A stretch of DNA of 64,000 nt from Dyadobacter subterraneus (GTDB lineage Bacteria; Bacteroidota; Bacteroidia; Cytophagales; Spirosomataceae), in contig NZ_JACYGY010000001.1 of NCBI RefSeq assembly GCF_015221875.1, positions 558,001 to 622,000 on the forward strand, given 5' to 3'. Shown one piece after another: positions 44,509-53,234 of this stretch (positions are counted from its first letter, which is position 1; the number at the start of each line of letters is the position of its first letter). The notes under the pieces were generated by a model that saw nothing but the letters and a program-made list of their open reading frames with translations, was not told where the DNA came from and did not search any database. The position numbers and the translations under genes were made by a program.

Positions 44509-45240
44509 ATGCAACGTGAAGTAACCGGCTGGTACAGTCCGTCGCTTAATAAACAAATGGATATAGCCGTTTACGGTCACTATGGTATCGCTTTGTTACT
44601 AATCCCAACGGCGTCGTCTGATTACCTTGAATATGAACAAAATGGCTTAATAGAAAGTATTGCTCCCTACATCAATTCAGGAAAAGTAAAGGTTTACTGC
44701 ATTAATAGTATCAACGGTGAGAGCTGGCTTAATCCATATATGCATGGATATGATAAAGCAGTTCGCCATCAACACTTCAATGATTATGTAATAAAGGAAG
44801 TTATTCCCTTCATTAAAGAAAATTCCAGTCCTAAAAATGAAATTATAACCGCAGGCGCATCACTTGGTGCATTTCACGCCGCAAATTTATTTTTCAGATA
44901 TCCTGATTTTATCAATGGCGTTATCGGAATGAGCGGATGTTATGATCTGAGCGTTTACACCAATGGTTATTATGACGACAACGTTTATTTCAATTCGCCA
45001 ATACAATATCTTTCTCAGCTAAAAGCAGAATGGCAATTATCGCTATATCGCGAAAGTCGCCATATTCATTTCGTTACGGGTTCCGGAGCATTTGAAGTGC
45101 CCGAATATTCGAAACAGATTTCAGCTATATTGAGCTCTAAAAATGTTCCGCATGAACTTGATATCTGGGGAGAAGATATTCCACACGAATGGTGGGCCTG
45201 GAAAAGAATGCTTCCTTACTATTTGGAAACAAGATTCTGA
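44509..45240 (+). CDS. Putative esterase next to ATP-grasp (COG4947-like)
   Basis: A 243-residue alpha/beta hydrolase without a signal peptide. The nucleophile motif GASLGAFHAANLFFRYP puts Ser near residue 123; the acid and His are likely in the C-terminal WGEDIPHEWWAW segment. Lid-less layout and the opening VTGWYSPSLNKQMDIAVYGH recall predicted esterases that, in several phyla, sit beside the ATP-grasp/alpha-E genes (recalled, not checked). It could hydrolyse an ester or thioester made by the ligase; the substrate is unknown. It has its own terminator. Confidence 0.78.
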   Translation: MQREVTGWYSPSLNKQMDIAVYGHYGIALLLIPTASSDYLEYEQNGLIESIAPYINSGKVKVYCINSINGESWLNPYMHGYDKAVRHQHFNDYVIKEVIPFIKENSSPKNEIITAGASLGAFHAANLFFRYPDFINGVIGMSGCYDLSVYTNGYYDDNVYFNSPIQYLSQLKAEWQLSLYRESRHIHFVTGSGAFEVPEYSKQISAILSSKNVPHELDIWGEDIPHEWWAWKRMLPYYLETRF

Positions 45241-45298
45241 AATTTTCGAGTGGGAAACGTTAATGCTAACGATCACACTCGAAAATTTCGTTCTTTTT
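45240..45298 (+). terminator. Terminator of the esterase gene
   Basis: A 12-bp stem AATTTTCGAGTG/CACTCGAAAATT (45241-45252 and 45276-45287) begins right after the TGA, followed by TCGTTCTTTTTG. It lies between the convergent esterase and pheS genes. Confidence 0.8.
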
Positions 45299-45335
45299 GA
45301 CAAAGTAAATCTGATTACTTTATCAAATATGTTGA

Positions 45336-46376
45336 TCAGGCTCCTTCAAACTGCCTTAAAAATCTTACATCGTTTTCAGTGAAAAGTCTCAAATCACTGA
45401 TTCCGTATCTCAGCATTGTAATACGTTCAATACCCATTCCGAAGGCGAAACCGGTAAATTCTTCACTGTCGATACCTGCGTTTTCTAAAACGTTGGGATC
45501 CACCATACCCGAACCGGCAATTTCTACCCAGCCGGTATGTTTACAAATATTACAACCTTTTCCTTTACAGATAAAACACGAAACGTCAATTTCCGCACTT
45601 GGTTCGGTAAAAGGGAAATAAGATGGGCGCAGACGAATTCTGGAATCTTTATCAAACATTTCTTTTGCAAAATGATAAAGCGTATCCTTCAAATCACGGA
45701 AACTCACATTTCTGTCAACATATAAACCTTCCACCTGATGGAAAACACAATGTGCACGCGCTGAAATGGCTTCGTTACGGAAAACGCGGCCAGGCATGAT
45801 GGAACGGATCGGTGGTTTTTGTCTTTCCATCAAACGAATCTGAACGTTGGAAGTATGCGTTCTTAATAAAACGTCATCCTTCACAGCCTCTTCACTTTTT
45901 GAGATAAAAAATGTATCCTGCATTTCACGTGCCGGATGGTTATCAGCGAAATTCAAAGCGCCGAAATTATACCAGTCTGTTTCAATTTCCGGACCATAAG
46001 AAACATTGAAACCCATACGTTCAAAAATTTCAATAATACGGCGACGAACAATTGTCAGCGGATGAATACTTCCCTGTAAATTCGGAGCTACCGGTAAGGT
46101 TAAGTCAATCTGATTTCCTTCATTAACCTCTTCCGAATTTTCAAGTGCTGTGCTGAATTCCTGAAATCGGGACTGAGCCAGATTTTTCAGGGTATTCAAT
46201 TCCTGTCCGACTGCACGGCGATCTTCCTGCGGAATATTTTTAAGGCCGTCAAACAATTCTGTAACGGCACCTTTTTTACTTATGTACTTTAAACGAAATG
46301 CTTCAAGCTGCTCTTTATTTGCAACCTGACTGCTCTCTATCTCATGAAGTAATTCTTTTACTCGGTCAGTAATCAT
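45336..46376 (-). CDS. pheS: Phenylalanine--tRNA ligase alpha subunit
   Basis: A 346-residue class II synthetase subunit. An N-terminal coiled coil (about 1-85) is followed by motif 2 (GRVFRNEAISARAHCVFHQV, about 200-219) and motif 3 (GFAFGMGIERITMLRYGISD, about 310-329). Residues such as YFPFTEPSAEIDVSCFIC and KGKGCNICKHTGWVEIAGSG bind phenylalanine and possibly zinc. It charges tRNA-Phe as an alpha2-beta2 complex; the beta subunit gene (pheT) is not in this window, so the two genes are separated here, as in many Bacteroidota. It is convergent with the esterase. Confidence 0.96.
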   Translation of the reverse strand: MITDRVKELLHEIESSQVANKEQLEAFRLKYISKKGAVTELFDGLKNIPQEDRRAVGQELNTLKNLAQSRFQEFSTALENSEEVNEGNQIDLTLPVAPNLQGSIHPLTIVRRRIIEIFERMGFNVSYGPEIETDWYNFGALNFADNHPAREMQDTFFISKSEEAVKDDVLLRTHTSNVQIRLMERQKPPIRSIMPGRVFRNEAISARAHCVFHQVEGLYVDRNVSFRDLKDTLYHFAKEMFDKDSRIRLRPSYFPFTEPSAEIDVSCFICKGKGCNICKHTGWVEIAGSGMVDPNVLENAGIDSEEFTGFAFGMGIERITMLRYGISDLRLFTENDVRFLRQFEGA

Positions 46377-46499
46377 ACATTATATTGGTTGGAAGGAATA
46401 ATAGCAAAGTAAATAGCTGCATTACTGTGCGATCGGATTCCGGGAATTTTTTTATTTACACCCGAATTTTCTGTCTTTATCTCAGGCTTAAAACTGGTA

Positions 46500-46507
46500 C
46501 AAAGATA
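46500..46507 (-). promoter_or_regulatory. Candidate -7 box of pheS
   Basis: TATCTTTG on the minus strand matches TAnnTTTG exactly and lies 124 bp before the pheS ATG. A TTG further upstream is at a long spacing, so only the -7 box is supported. Confidence 0.35.
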
Positions 46508-46723
46508 GATAAAGTTAGACTCCTTGGAATGACAATTTTAACTACTTCGTCATTTAACAAAAAAAGAGCCTGTTTTTGGTGATTTGGGCACTAGGTAAAA
46601 TTACGTGTTTTACTAAGGTCAGTTACGTCATTTTACTTTTATAATTTTTTTAAAAAACTGATTTACAGAATTTTGTATTGAAATACCTATTTCCGGGTAC
46701 TTTTCTTAGAGCAGAGGAACAGC
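46508..46723. other. Part of the 394-bp divergent spacer between pheS and the LytTR gene
   Basis: The spacer 46377-46770 holds the two candidate -7 boxes listed separately, and little else: AT-rich DNA with short frames that lack coding signs and no clear palindrome. Confidence 0.35.
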
Positions 46724-46731
46724 TAAATTTG
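46724..46731 (+). promoter_or_regulatory. Candidate -7 box of the LytTR gene
   Basis: TAAATTTG matches TAnnTTTG exactly, 40 bp before the ATG. A TTTT-containing stretch 18 to 24 bp upstream (46700-46706) could serve as a poor -33 element. Confidence 0.4.
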
Positions 46732-46770
46732 ATTTATCAAACAACGTAACTACAGCCAGCCCCAAGCACT

Positions 46771-47169
46771 ATGAAAAATTTAGGAGATTTTACCCATCAA
46801 ACACTGTCAGATAATTCATTTACTGACCGAGCCGTTCACATTTCTGTTCAGTCAATGGGCAGAACTATATTTCTCACTCCAGAGATCATCAGCTTTCTGG
46901 AAGGAGAAGGGAATTACACCTACATATATACAAATGCAGGCAAAAGATATTTAGTTTCAAAAACTTTAAAATCGCTTGCGGAGTTACTGGACAGCAGTTT
47001 TATCCGGGTTCATAAGTCTTACCTGGTAAATTCAAATTACGTTGTTGAACGAATGGAAGACGATCGCATGCTTCGCATGTCTTGCGGCAAGGAAGTGATG
47101 GTATCACGCAGAAAAATTAAAGAAATCGCAAATATTCTCGATCACAATAACATGCGCATCAGCGCTTAA
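46771..47169 (+). CDS. Stand-alone LytTR DNA-binding protein
   Basis: A 132-residue protein consisting of a single LytTR domain (about 28-125): IISFLEGEGNYTYIYTNAGK, then RYLVSKTLKSLAELLDSSFI, the key RVHKSYLVNSNYV and DDRMLRMSCGKEVMVSRRKI. No receiver or membrane domain precedes it, so it is not itself a classical response regulator. Bacteroidota hold many such orphans, often acting on an adjacent or distant gene set. The downstream neighbour is an outer-membrane protein, convergent. Target unknown. Confidence 0.9.
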   Translation: MKNLGDFTHQTLSDNSFTDRAVHISVQSMGRTIFLTPEIISFLEGEGNYTYIYTNAGKRYLVSKTLKSLAELLDSSFIRVHKSYLVNSNYVVERMEDDRMLRMSCGKEVMVSRRKIKEIANILDHNNMRISA

Positions 47170-47227
47170 CCTGATTGCCTATACAAAAATATTTACTTTT
47201 AAAATTAGTGGGTTATTCATATAGACA

Positions 47228-47263
47228 GCAGCCATCGCCAGATCGATGGCTGCATGTTTTTTA
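47228..47263 (+). terminator. Rho-independent terminator of the LytTR gene
   Basis: Perfect stem GCAGCCATCG/CGATGGCTGC (47228-47237 and 47244-47253) with a 6-nt loop and ATGTTTTTTATT. Confidence 0.85.
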
Positions 47264-47372
47264 TTGGGCTGTCGGCAATCGGTTGTCGGCTTTCAAAATG
47301 GAGAGAACAGAATTTCAATAAAATCTTCTGATAATTTATGACAGCCGATAGCTGATTGACGAAAGCGTTTTT

Positions 47373-48086
47373 TTAAAATAGCTTAATTCCCAAAGTTACC
47401 TGCCATGAAGTGATTTTCTGACGCACCGTAGCACTGTTACCGTCGATTGGCTTGTTATTAAGTTTGAAGGTTGCAAGATCTGTAAAAGTACCTTCCTTAC
47501 GTACATCCAGACTAAAACTTCCTAAATCCAGTCCTGCTCCAAATTGGTAACCAACAACAGCATTGGATAAAGCGCCGTCACGATTAGATGAATATTGTTT
47601 AAATGCATCGCTAAGCTTTTGATTATCACCTACACGAAACGAAAACAGTGGACCGGCAAGAACACGGATTGGGCCGCCTTTTAATCCAATAAGCAGCGGA
47701 ACGTCGATATTGCTGTATTTTATTTTCACGGTTTGCGCCGTAGTTGATCCGTCAGGAATTATCTGGAACGATCCGCCTTTTGTTGAAACCAAAACTTCCG
47801 GCTGTACAAAAATGGTTTTCCCAAATCGCATCCAGACACCGCCGACCATACCTGTTTTGGTATCCAGACTTTGTTTTAAATTATCCCGCACATCGGAACC
47901 GTCAAACTTTTTATAGGCATTTCCATTTTCATCATAACGGGTTGTGAAAACGTTGCCCATGGTTAACTTGGATAAGTTAACACCACCTTTAATACCAAAT
48001 GCGAAACCTTTTGTTTGAGCCTGCGCAGAAATCAGCGTTGTCAGGAATAAAAGTGTCGTATAAATTGTTCTTTTAAATACGTTCAT
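47373..48086 (-). CDS. Outer-membrane beta-barrel protein (porin-family, PorT-like)
   Basis: A 237-residue protein with a signal peptide (about 1-23, ending SAQAQ). GFAFGIKGGVNLSKLTMGNV, VGGVWMRFGKTIFVQPEVLV, STKGGSFQIIPDGS, VPLLIGLKGGPIRVLAGPLF and the C-terminal SWQVTLGIKLF, ending in Phe, are standard for the eight-strand PorT/OMP_b-brl_2 group in Bacteroidota. Members include the secretion-linked PorT but also many others, so involvement in type IX secretion is not proved. It is convergent with the LytTR gene and divergent from radA. Confidence 0.83.
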   Translation of the reverse strand: MNVFKRTIYTTLLFLTTLISAQAQTKGFAFGIKGGVNLSKLTMGNVFTTRYDENGNAYKKFDGSDVRDNLKQSLDTKTGMVGGVWMRFGKTIFVQPEVLVSTKGGSFQIIPDGSTTAQTVKIKYSNIDVPLLIGLKGGPIRVLAGPLFSFRVGDNQKLSDAFKQYSSNRDGALSNAVVGYQFGAGLDLGSFSLDVRKEGTFTDLATFKLNNKPIDGNSATVRQKITSWQVTLGIKLF

Positions 48087-48254
48087 ACGGAAAATTGTTG
48101 ATGACTAAAACCGATTGATAACGTCAGGAAATAAAAAACGATACGCGAACTCACTGTTTTTTGATTTAACGGATAAAAGGTTTGCATATTTGAGTAAATT
48201 TTCGTGCCAGGATTTTTAACACTTTATACAACAACAAATTAAGAAAAATACCTT

Positions 48255-49628
48255 ATGGCCAAAGCCAAAACAGCATATTTTTGTCAGGAGTGCGGATATA
48301 ATTCACCCAAATGGGTCGGTCGGTGTCCTTCTTGCGGAGAGTGGAATACCATGGTGCAGGAAGTCATTGAAAAAGAAGAGAAAAAGGCCACAGTTACCTG
48401 GAAATCGGTAAATCTGGCGAGCAAACCAAAGGCAATTGCAGAGATTGAGTATGCGAATGAACCAAGAATTACTACCAGCGATGGTGAGCTGAATCGTGTT
48501 TTGGGTGGGGGAATCGTGCAGGGATCGCTGGTATTGATAGGAGGTGAGCCCGGCATTGGAAAATCGACGCTGATGTTACAGATTGCGCTGACACTTTCAA
48601 ATAAAAAAGTTCTTTACGTTTCCGGAGAGGAATCTGAGCAGCAAATAAAAATGCGGGCGGAAAGAATGTCGTCCAAAAGTGATAATTGTTTTATTCTGAC
48701 AGAAACTCAGACCGCCAATATATTTCGTCAGATCGAAGAATTTCAGCCACAGATACTGATCATAGATTCTATCCAGACTATGCATTCCGCATATATCGAA
48801 TCCGGGGCAGGAAGTGTTTCGCAAGTTCGGGAATGTACGGCTGAGTTTATGAAATATGCCAAAGAAACCGGCGTTCCTGTATTTCTGATTGGCCATATTA
48901 CAAAAGACGGATCACTTGCGGGACCAAAAGTTTTGGAACATATGGTTGATACGGTTTTACAATTTGAAGGTGATCGTCATACAACGTATAGGATTCTGAG
49001 AACCCAGAAAAACCGTTTTGGCAGTACTTCGGAATTGGGGATTTATGAAATGCACAGCGCCGGATTAAGGCAGGTTAGTAATCCATCAGAAATATTAATT
49101 TCACAAAGAGACGAACCGATCAGCGGAATTTCTATCGGTTCTATGATGGAAGGAAATCGTCCTCTTTTAATTGAAATTCAGTCGCTTGTGAGTGTGGCTA
49201 CCTATGGAACTCCGCAAAGAAGTGGAACGGGTTTTGACGCGAAAAGGTTACAAATGCTTTTGGCGGTATTGGAAAAACGTGGCGGATTCAGGCTTGGCGT
49301 GCAGGATGTGTTCTTGAACGTTGCGGGTGGATTACGCGTCGAAGATCCGGCGATTGATCTTTCGGTCGTTGCTTCAATTGTTTCGTCCTATGAAGACGCC
49401 TTTATTCCGACTTCGGTTTGTTTTGCAGCAGAAGTTGGGCTAGGAGGCGAAGTAAGGGCTGTAAACCGTATTGAAAGCAGAATTTCAGAGGCGGAAAAGT
49501 TAGGGTTCAAAAAGATTTATATTTCAAAATATAATGGGAAAGGCCTTGATTTTAAGGATGCGAAAATCGAAGTTGTGACCGTAGCGCATCTGGATCAGCT
49601 TTTTATGGAGTTGTTTTTGAATAAGTGA
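48255..49628 (+). CDS. radA: DNA repair protein RadA
   Basis: A 457-residue protein. An N-terminal zinc finger (Cys10, Cys13, Cys24, Cys27), Walker A GGEPGIGKST (96-105), Walker B ILIIDSIQTM (167-176) and the RadA-specific KNRFG motif (252-256) define it, with a C-terminal Lon-protease-like domain (about 275-450, ending in FDAKRLQMLLAVLEKRGG and the FVPTSV-like DAFIPTSVCFAAEVGLGG). It is a RecA-like helicase that drives branch migration in recombination. Full length, start ATG at 48255. No partner genes are nearby. Confidence 0.97.
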   Translation: MAKAKTAYFCQECGYNSPKWVGRCPSCGEWNTMVQEVIEKEEKKATVTWKSVNLASKPKAIAEIEYANEPRITTSDGELNRVLGGGIVQGSLVLIGGEPGIGKSTLMLQIALTLSNKKVLYVSGEESEQQIKMRAERMSSKSDNCFILTETQTANIFRQIEEFQPQILIIDSIQTMHSAYIESGAGSVSQVRECTAEFMKYAKETGVPVFLIGHITKDGSLAGPKVLEHMVDTVLQFEGDRHTTYRILRTQKNRFGSTSELGIYEMHSAGLRQVSNPSEILISQRDEPISGISIGSMMEGNRPLLIEIQSLVSVATYGTPQRSGTGFDAKRLQMLLAVLEKRGGFRLGVQDVFLNVAGGLRVEDPAIDLSVVASIVSSYEDAFIPTSVCFAAEVGLGGEVRAVNRIESRISEAEKLGFKKIYISKYNGKGLDFKDAKIEVVTVAHLDQLFMELFLNK

Positions 49629-49672
49629 ATTGAATTTTATCTAATTGCTACATTCATCGCTCCTTCGGAGCA

Positions 49673-49844
49673 TCCTGTTTATAGAAATATTGATGAAAGG
49701 GGAAAATTGTAACTCCATCGGCGTTTCCTCGAAATTCCAGGAGGCTCCGATGGAGCCGGGAATTTAGGGATTGGATATTTTTCTATAAGCCGGAGGCTCC
49801 TATGGAGCCAGGAATCTCGTGGCTTAAATTATTTCTATAAACAG
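49673..49844. repeat. 172-bp intergenic element with inverted ends and internal direct repeats
   Basis: CCTGTTTATAGAAAT (49673-49687) and ATTTCTATAAACAGG (49830-49844) are exact complements. Inside, GGAGGCTCCGATGGAGCC plus GGGAAT (49740-49763) recurs as GGAGGCTCCTATGGAGCC plus AGGAAT (49792-49815). A short CTCCTTCGGAG palindrome lies just outside the left end. It resembles repeated Bacteroidota intergenic palindromes, not a transposase-bearing element. Confidence 0.65.
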
Positions 49845-49891
49845 GAATCTTCTTTGGAGATTTAATTCCGGCGTTTTACCTCTTATCAAAT

Positions 49892-51037
49892 TCAAAAATT
49901 CGCATAATAACGCCGCAACCGATCCGTCAACCGATCATAGATCGGCTTACTGAATTCTACAAAAAGCTGCTGAGGATCTGGTGGTAATAATTCCTGGCTT
50001 TTACACATTTTCAATTGTGCATTGGTTAAGGCGCGTTCGTCGCCGTTAAAATTTGCCCATTCACAAACCCAGTTATATTCTCCACCAAACTTTTCCTGAT
50101 TAGCCAGTTTTTTCGAACTAAATTCCATAATCCGCATATCCAGAACACCACTGGAATGAACCGTTTTACGATTTTTAGTAAGACTGGCTTTTACTTTATC
50201 ATAAAACTCAATCTTTTTCCGGTTAACAGTTTTCTCTCCGATTTTGACACTGTCCTTGCTGACAACCGTTTCCGTATTTTTTTCAATTAGCGTTTGACCA
50301 ACAACAAAATCATCAAATTGCAGCGTGATAACGTGATCCGGCTTTAATTTGTTATTGGTTGCTTCCTCCGGTGTATAAAATTGTACAAATTTATTTAGTC
50401 GCCGGTTGGTCTTTAAAAACTGGTTGATCTGATCCTGAAAGTAAGCGTTGCTAAGTTGATATGCTTTTGAAGTTACCAAAACCTGTTCAACCACAACTTT
50501 AAAAGAAGCAATGTTATAAGATTGATCTAGTTTTTGCTGGACGTTATTATAATTAGGCAAAAGCTCATTGACGCGTTCAAACTGTTCATAAGCTAAGCGG
50601 GCATTTTCTCGACCTCCAAGTGAGAGAAATTTAGAGCCTTCTGCATAGTGCGTTTCCGCCGTTTTTTGTCTTGAATTCCTTTCTTCCTCGTAATAACTTT
50701 TAGCTGAAACAGCATGCATACACGCATTACATGGTTTCACAGCTTCGTAAAGTTTATTTAAAATCTGATACGAAGACAGCAATTGTTCCCAACGTTGCAT
50801 TTCAGGCAGATTTTCAGAAGATGCGATATCTTCCAAATGCTGCTTTACGGCGTTTGGAAATGCCTGTTTCAGGATTTCAAGGGAAGAACTATGTGTGGGA
50901 TTGTTTTTTAATTTATCCGCAGCACGGAAAACGGAGTCATCATAATCTCCTCGTTTTAACGATTTTTTGGCTGAATGACAGCCATCTGCGATAATGTAAA
51001 ATAGAAATATGAGTAAGAGAGCAGGAAGTTTTTTCAT
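49892..51037 (-). CDS. TPR-like lipoprotein of unknown function
   Basis: 381 residues from the ATG at 51037. The signal carries a lipoprotein-like DGC (Cys about 20) after LLLIFLFYIIA. Helical, TPR-like repeats occupy about 25-200 (KSLKRGDYDDSVFRAADKLK; AYEQFERVNELLPNYNNVQQ), then a long alpha/beta C-terminal part (KVVVEQVLVTSK, QFDDFVVGQTLIEKNTET). I do not recognise a family. It lies 41 bp from the DUF58 stop on the same strand and may be in one transcript with it. Confidence 0.65.
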   Translation of the reverse strand: MKKLPALLLIFLFYIIADGCHSAKKSLKRGDYDDSVFRAADKLKNNPTHSSSLEILKQAFPNAVKQHLEDIASSENLPEMQRWEQLLSSYQILNKLYEAVKPCNACMHAVSAKSYYEEERNSRQKTAETHYAEGSKFLSLGGRENARLAYEQFERVNELLPNYNNVQQKLDQSYNIASFKVVVEQVLVTSKAYQLSNAYFQDQINQFLKTNRRLNKFVQFYTPEEATNNKLKPDHVITLQFDDFVVGQTLIEKNTETVVSKDSVKIGEKTVNRKKIEFYDKVKASLTKNRKTVHSSGVLDMRIMEFSSKKLANQEKFGGEYNWVCEWANFNGDERALTNAQLKMCKSQELLPPDPQQLFVEFSKPIYDRLTDRLRRYYANF

Positions 51038-51077
51038 AGAATGTTCGCTGATAGGGGTCAGCAAATTTCTACAAAAA

Positions 51078-51992
51078 TTATCTCATTTTCGAATGCTTTA
51101 CTAAATAAGCCATTAAAACGGGATCAAAGCCTTGCGCGATATCCGCTTCAATGAAATCAATTTTGTATTGACCGCATTTTAATTTCAGTTTTTGATAAAA
51201 TTCACCGACAAACTTTTGATAAGATTCGCGAACCTGATCGGGTTGTACCTTGATTTTTTCGCCGGATTCCAGGTCGATAAATTCATATGGACGATTTTCA
51301 AACGAAAAAGTTTCTTCCGTTTTTTTATCAGTTACATGAAACAAAAGTACTTCATGCAAATTGTGTCTTAAATGCTGTAAGGCGGAAAAGATAAGGTCAG
51401 CTTCCTCAATGTTTTCAAACATATCGCTGAAAATCACAACAAGCGACCGTTTATGAATTTTTTCTGCCAAAAGATGCAGAACAGATGCAACAGATGTTTT
51501 TTGTAAAGGACGAGTTTTTTGTAAAAGTCCGTTAAGCTCCTGCATGATTTTATGAACATGCGAAGGTGTAGATTTTACAGCAGTCTGTATTTCAATATCA
51601 TCCGAAAATGTGCAAAGGCTTACCGCATCTTTTTGTCTTTGAAGCAAATAGGTAAGACTGGCCGCAGCCATCAGACTAAAAGTCATTTTACCATAATTCT
51701 CTTCCGGATAATACATGGAAGAAGAAGTATCGAGCAAAATATGACAACGAAGATTAGTCTCTTCTTCGTAACGTTTTACATAAAGGCGGTCAGTTTTGGC
51801 AAAAACTTTCCAGTCAATATTTCTTGTAGATTCTCCTGTATTATAAAGCTGATGTTCAGCAAATTCGACAGAAAAACCATGGAAAGGAGATTTATGAAGG
51901 CCGGTAATAAATCCTTCGACCAGCTGTTTAGCCAGAAATTCCAGGTTACCAAATTCTCTTACTTTTGCTAAATCCAGCTGCCTGATATTCAT
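51078..51992 (-). CDS. DUF58 family protein with vWA-type metal site
   Basis: A 304-residue protein. ESTRNIDWKVFAKTDRLYVK then RYEEETN (about 55-85) is the DUF58 signature; a vWA domain follows with a MIDAS-like DTSSSM (about 93-98) and a SDM segment (about 175). DUF58 proteins usually operate with a MoxR AAA ATPase in cofactor insertion or Bat aerotolerance modules; no MoxR gene lies in this window, so it is separated from any partner. It is cytoplasmic: no membrane helix is seen. Confidence 0.88.
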   Translation of the reverse strand: MNIRQLDLAKVREFGNLEFLAKQLVEGFITGLHKSPFHGFSVEFAEHQLYNTGESTRNIDWKVFAKTDRLYVKRYEEETNLRCHILLDTSSSMYYPEENYGKMTFSLMAAASLTYLLQRQKDAVSLCTFSDDIEIQTAVKSTPSHVHKIMQELNGLLQKTRPLQKTSVASVLHLLAEKIHKRSLVVIFSDMFENIEEADLIFSALQHLRHNLHEVLLFHVTDKKTEETFSFENRPYEFIDLESGEKIKVQPDQVRESYQKFVGEFYQKLKLKCGQYKIDFIEADIAQGFDPVLMAYLVKHSKMR

Positions 51993-52009
51993 AAACCTGA
52001 AAAACGTTG

Positions 52010-52459
52010 TTAATCTTTGGTCCGCATGGAAATTATTTTGCCGGCTTTATGATCAATATCTTCATTTGAGTCCAGCATGATCATCCCTTCCATGCCAACA
52101 ATGCGCATGGAAACTTTGGCTACACCACTGGAAACGATTCCGATCAGGCGTGCTGCTTCTTTACTGATATCTACTATTCTGTTGCGGGAAAATGGGCCTC
52201 TGTCGTTTACGCGTACTATAACTTTCTGATTGTTTGACAGGTTTGTTATTTCCAGCATGGTATTAAGAGGCAATGAACGGTGAGCTGCGGAAAGCTCGGT
52301 ACTTTGATGTGTTTCTCCAAAGGAGGTTTTCCGGCCCTCAAAGCGGGAAGAATAAAAAGAAGCGCTGCCAACTTCTGTTTTGCCAAGACTGATCTGAGCG
52401 TCTGCTGTAAATGCTGACAGTGACAAAAAGAATAGAATCAGAATCCGAGGATAAGTCAT
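52010..52459 (-). CDS. RlpA-like septal/cell-wall protein (double-psi beta-barrel)
   Basis: 149 residues from the ATG at 52459, which gives a signal peptide (MTYPRILILFFLSLSAFTAD, then AQ); the frame runs on upstream without one. The domain spans about 35-125: GSASFYSSRFEGRKTSFGET, LPLNTMLEITNLSNNQKVIV, then RVNDRGPFSRNRIVDISKEA. These are the RlpA/DPBB signatures with the conserved Asp in NDRGPF. RlpA relatives are lytic transglycosylases or peptidoglycan-binding at the division site. No SPOR domain is attached. Confidence 0.85.
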   Translation of the reverse strand: MTYPRILILFFLSLSAFTADAQISLGKTEVGSASFYSSRFEGRKTSFGETHQSTELSAAHRSLPLNTMLEITNLSNNQKVIVRVNDRGPFSRNRIVDISKEAARLIGIVSSGVAKVSMRIVGMEGMIMLDSNEDIDHKAGKIISMRTKD

Positions 52460-52667
52460 ATCTGAGAGTTTAGGTGAAACATAATTAAGCCCAAAGGACC
52501 TTAATTCTTTACCAAAATCGACGCTATGTGGCGGCCACAGTAACGACGATTCTTCAAATGTAACGGATTTAACCCGAAAAATTGTACACTGTACCAATAA
52601 AGTGCAAGAGAAATGTCGAAAATTTAATTTTTCGGGCATTAAGGATTTGCTAATATATGCCGGTTTT

Positions 52668-52698
52668 TTTGTTCGCAGCAATAAACTTTCTATTTTAG
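52668..52698 (+). promoter_or_regulatory. Candidate promoter of the DUF3276 gene
   Basis: TTTG (52668-52671) and TATTTTAG (52691-52698, seven of the positions of TAnnTTTG agree apart from one) are separated by 19 bp and end 30 bp before the GTG start. Confidence 0.35.
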
Positions 52699-52728
52699 CG
52701 TTTGCAAACCTATTAAAAACTAAACATA

Positions 52729-53049
52729 GTGGAAGACAGAGAGCAAATCTACTCCAAAAGGGTCAGGGCGGGAAAACGGACTTACTTCTTCGATGTTCGC
52801 TCAACGCGATCCAACGATTATTACCTAACCATTACCGAAAGTCGCCGTCATCCGCAGGGAGAAGGCTTTACGTATGAGAAACATAAAATGTTTTTGTACA
52901 AAGAGGACTTTGATAAGTTTGTAGAAGCTTTGAAAGATGCGGTAGATCACGTGAAAACGGAATTAATGCCAGAAGTTGATTTTTCTCAGTATGAGGCCAA
53001 AGCGGATGAAGTAGACGCCATTGGTGAGTCAGATTTGAAGTGGGAGTAA
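52729..53049 (+). CDS. DUF3276 PUR-alpha-like nucleic-acid-binding protein
   Basis: A 106-residue protein starting at a GTG (MEDREQIYSKRVRAGKRTYF). The PUR-type fold is indicated by KRTYFFDVRSTRSNDYYLTI, TESRRHPQGEGFTYEKHKMF and FLYKEDFDKFVEALKDAVDH. This Bacteroidota/spirochaete family binds single-stranded DNA or RNA and helps nucleic-acid metabolism; its molecular partner in bacteria is not settled. It has its own promoter candidate and terminator. The C-terminal tail is acidic. Confidence 0.88.
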   Translation: MEDREQIYSKRVRAGKRTYFFDVRSTRSNDYYLTITESRRHPQGEGFTYEKHKMFLYKEDFDKFVEALKDAVDHVKTELMPEVDFSQYEAKADEVDAIGESDLKWE

Positions 53050-53068
53050 AAAAACTTTACGTTTTTAA

Positions 53069-53107
53069 GAAGGCCTTCGCAAATCATTGACGAAGGCTTT
53101 TAGTTTT
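53069..53107 (+). terminator. Rho-independent terminator of the DUF3276 gene
   Basis: GCCTTCG/CGAAGGC stem (53073-53079 and 53091-53097) followed by TTTTAGTTTTTC. Confidence 0.8.
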
Positions 53108-53234
53108 TCTGTCCGGTAATTGGTAATTTTGCATAAAATTATCAGGGCTTGCTATTTAGGTACTGCCATTTACCATTTTAATATGATGAGTTTATTGGCT
53201 TAAAGGTCTTCTCATCTCATTTGTCTTAGTTTTT

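Noticed and set aside
46385..46582. 65-codon frame, plus strand, in the pheS/LytTR spacer
   Set aside because: It covers the candidate pheS promoter and shows no family pattern.
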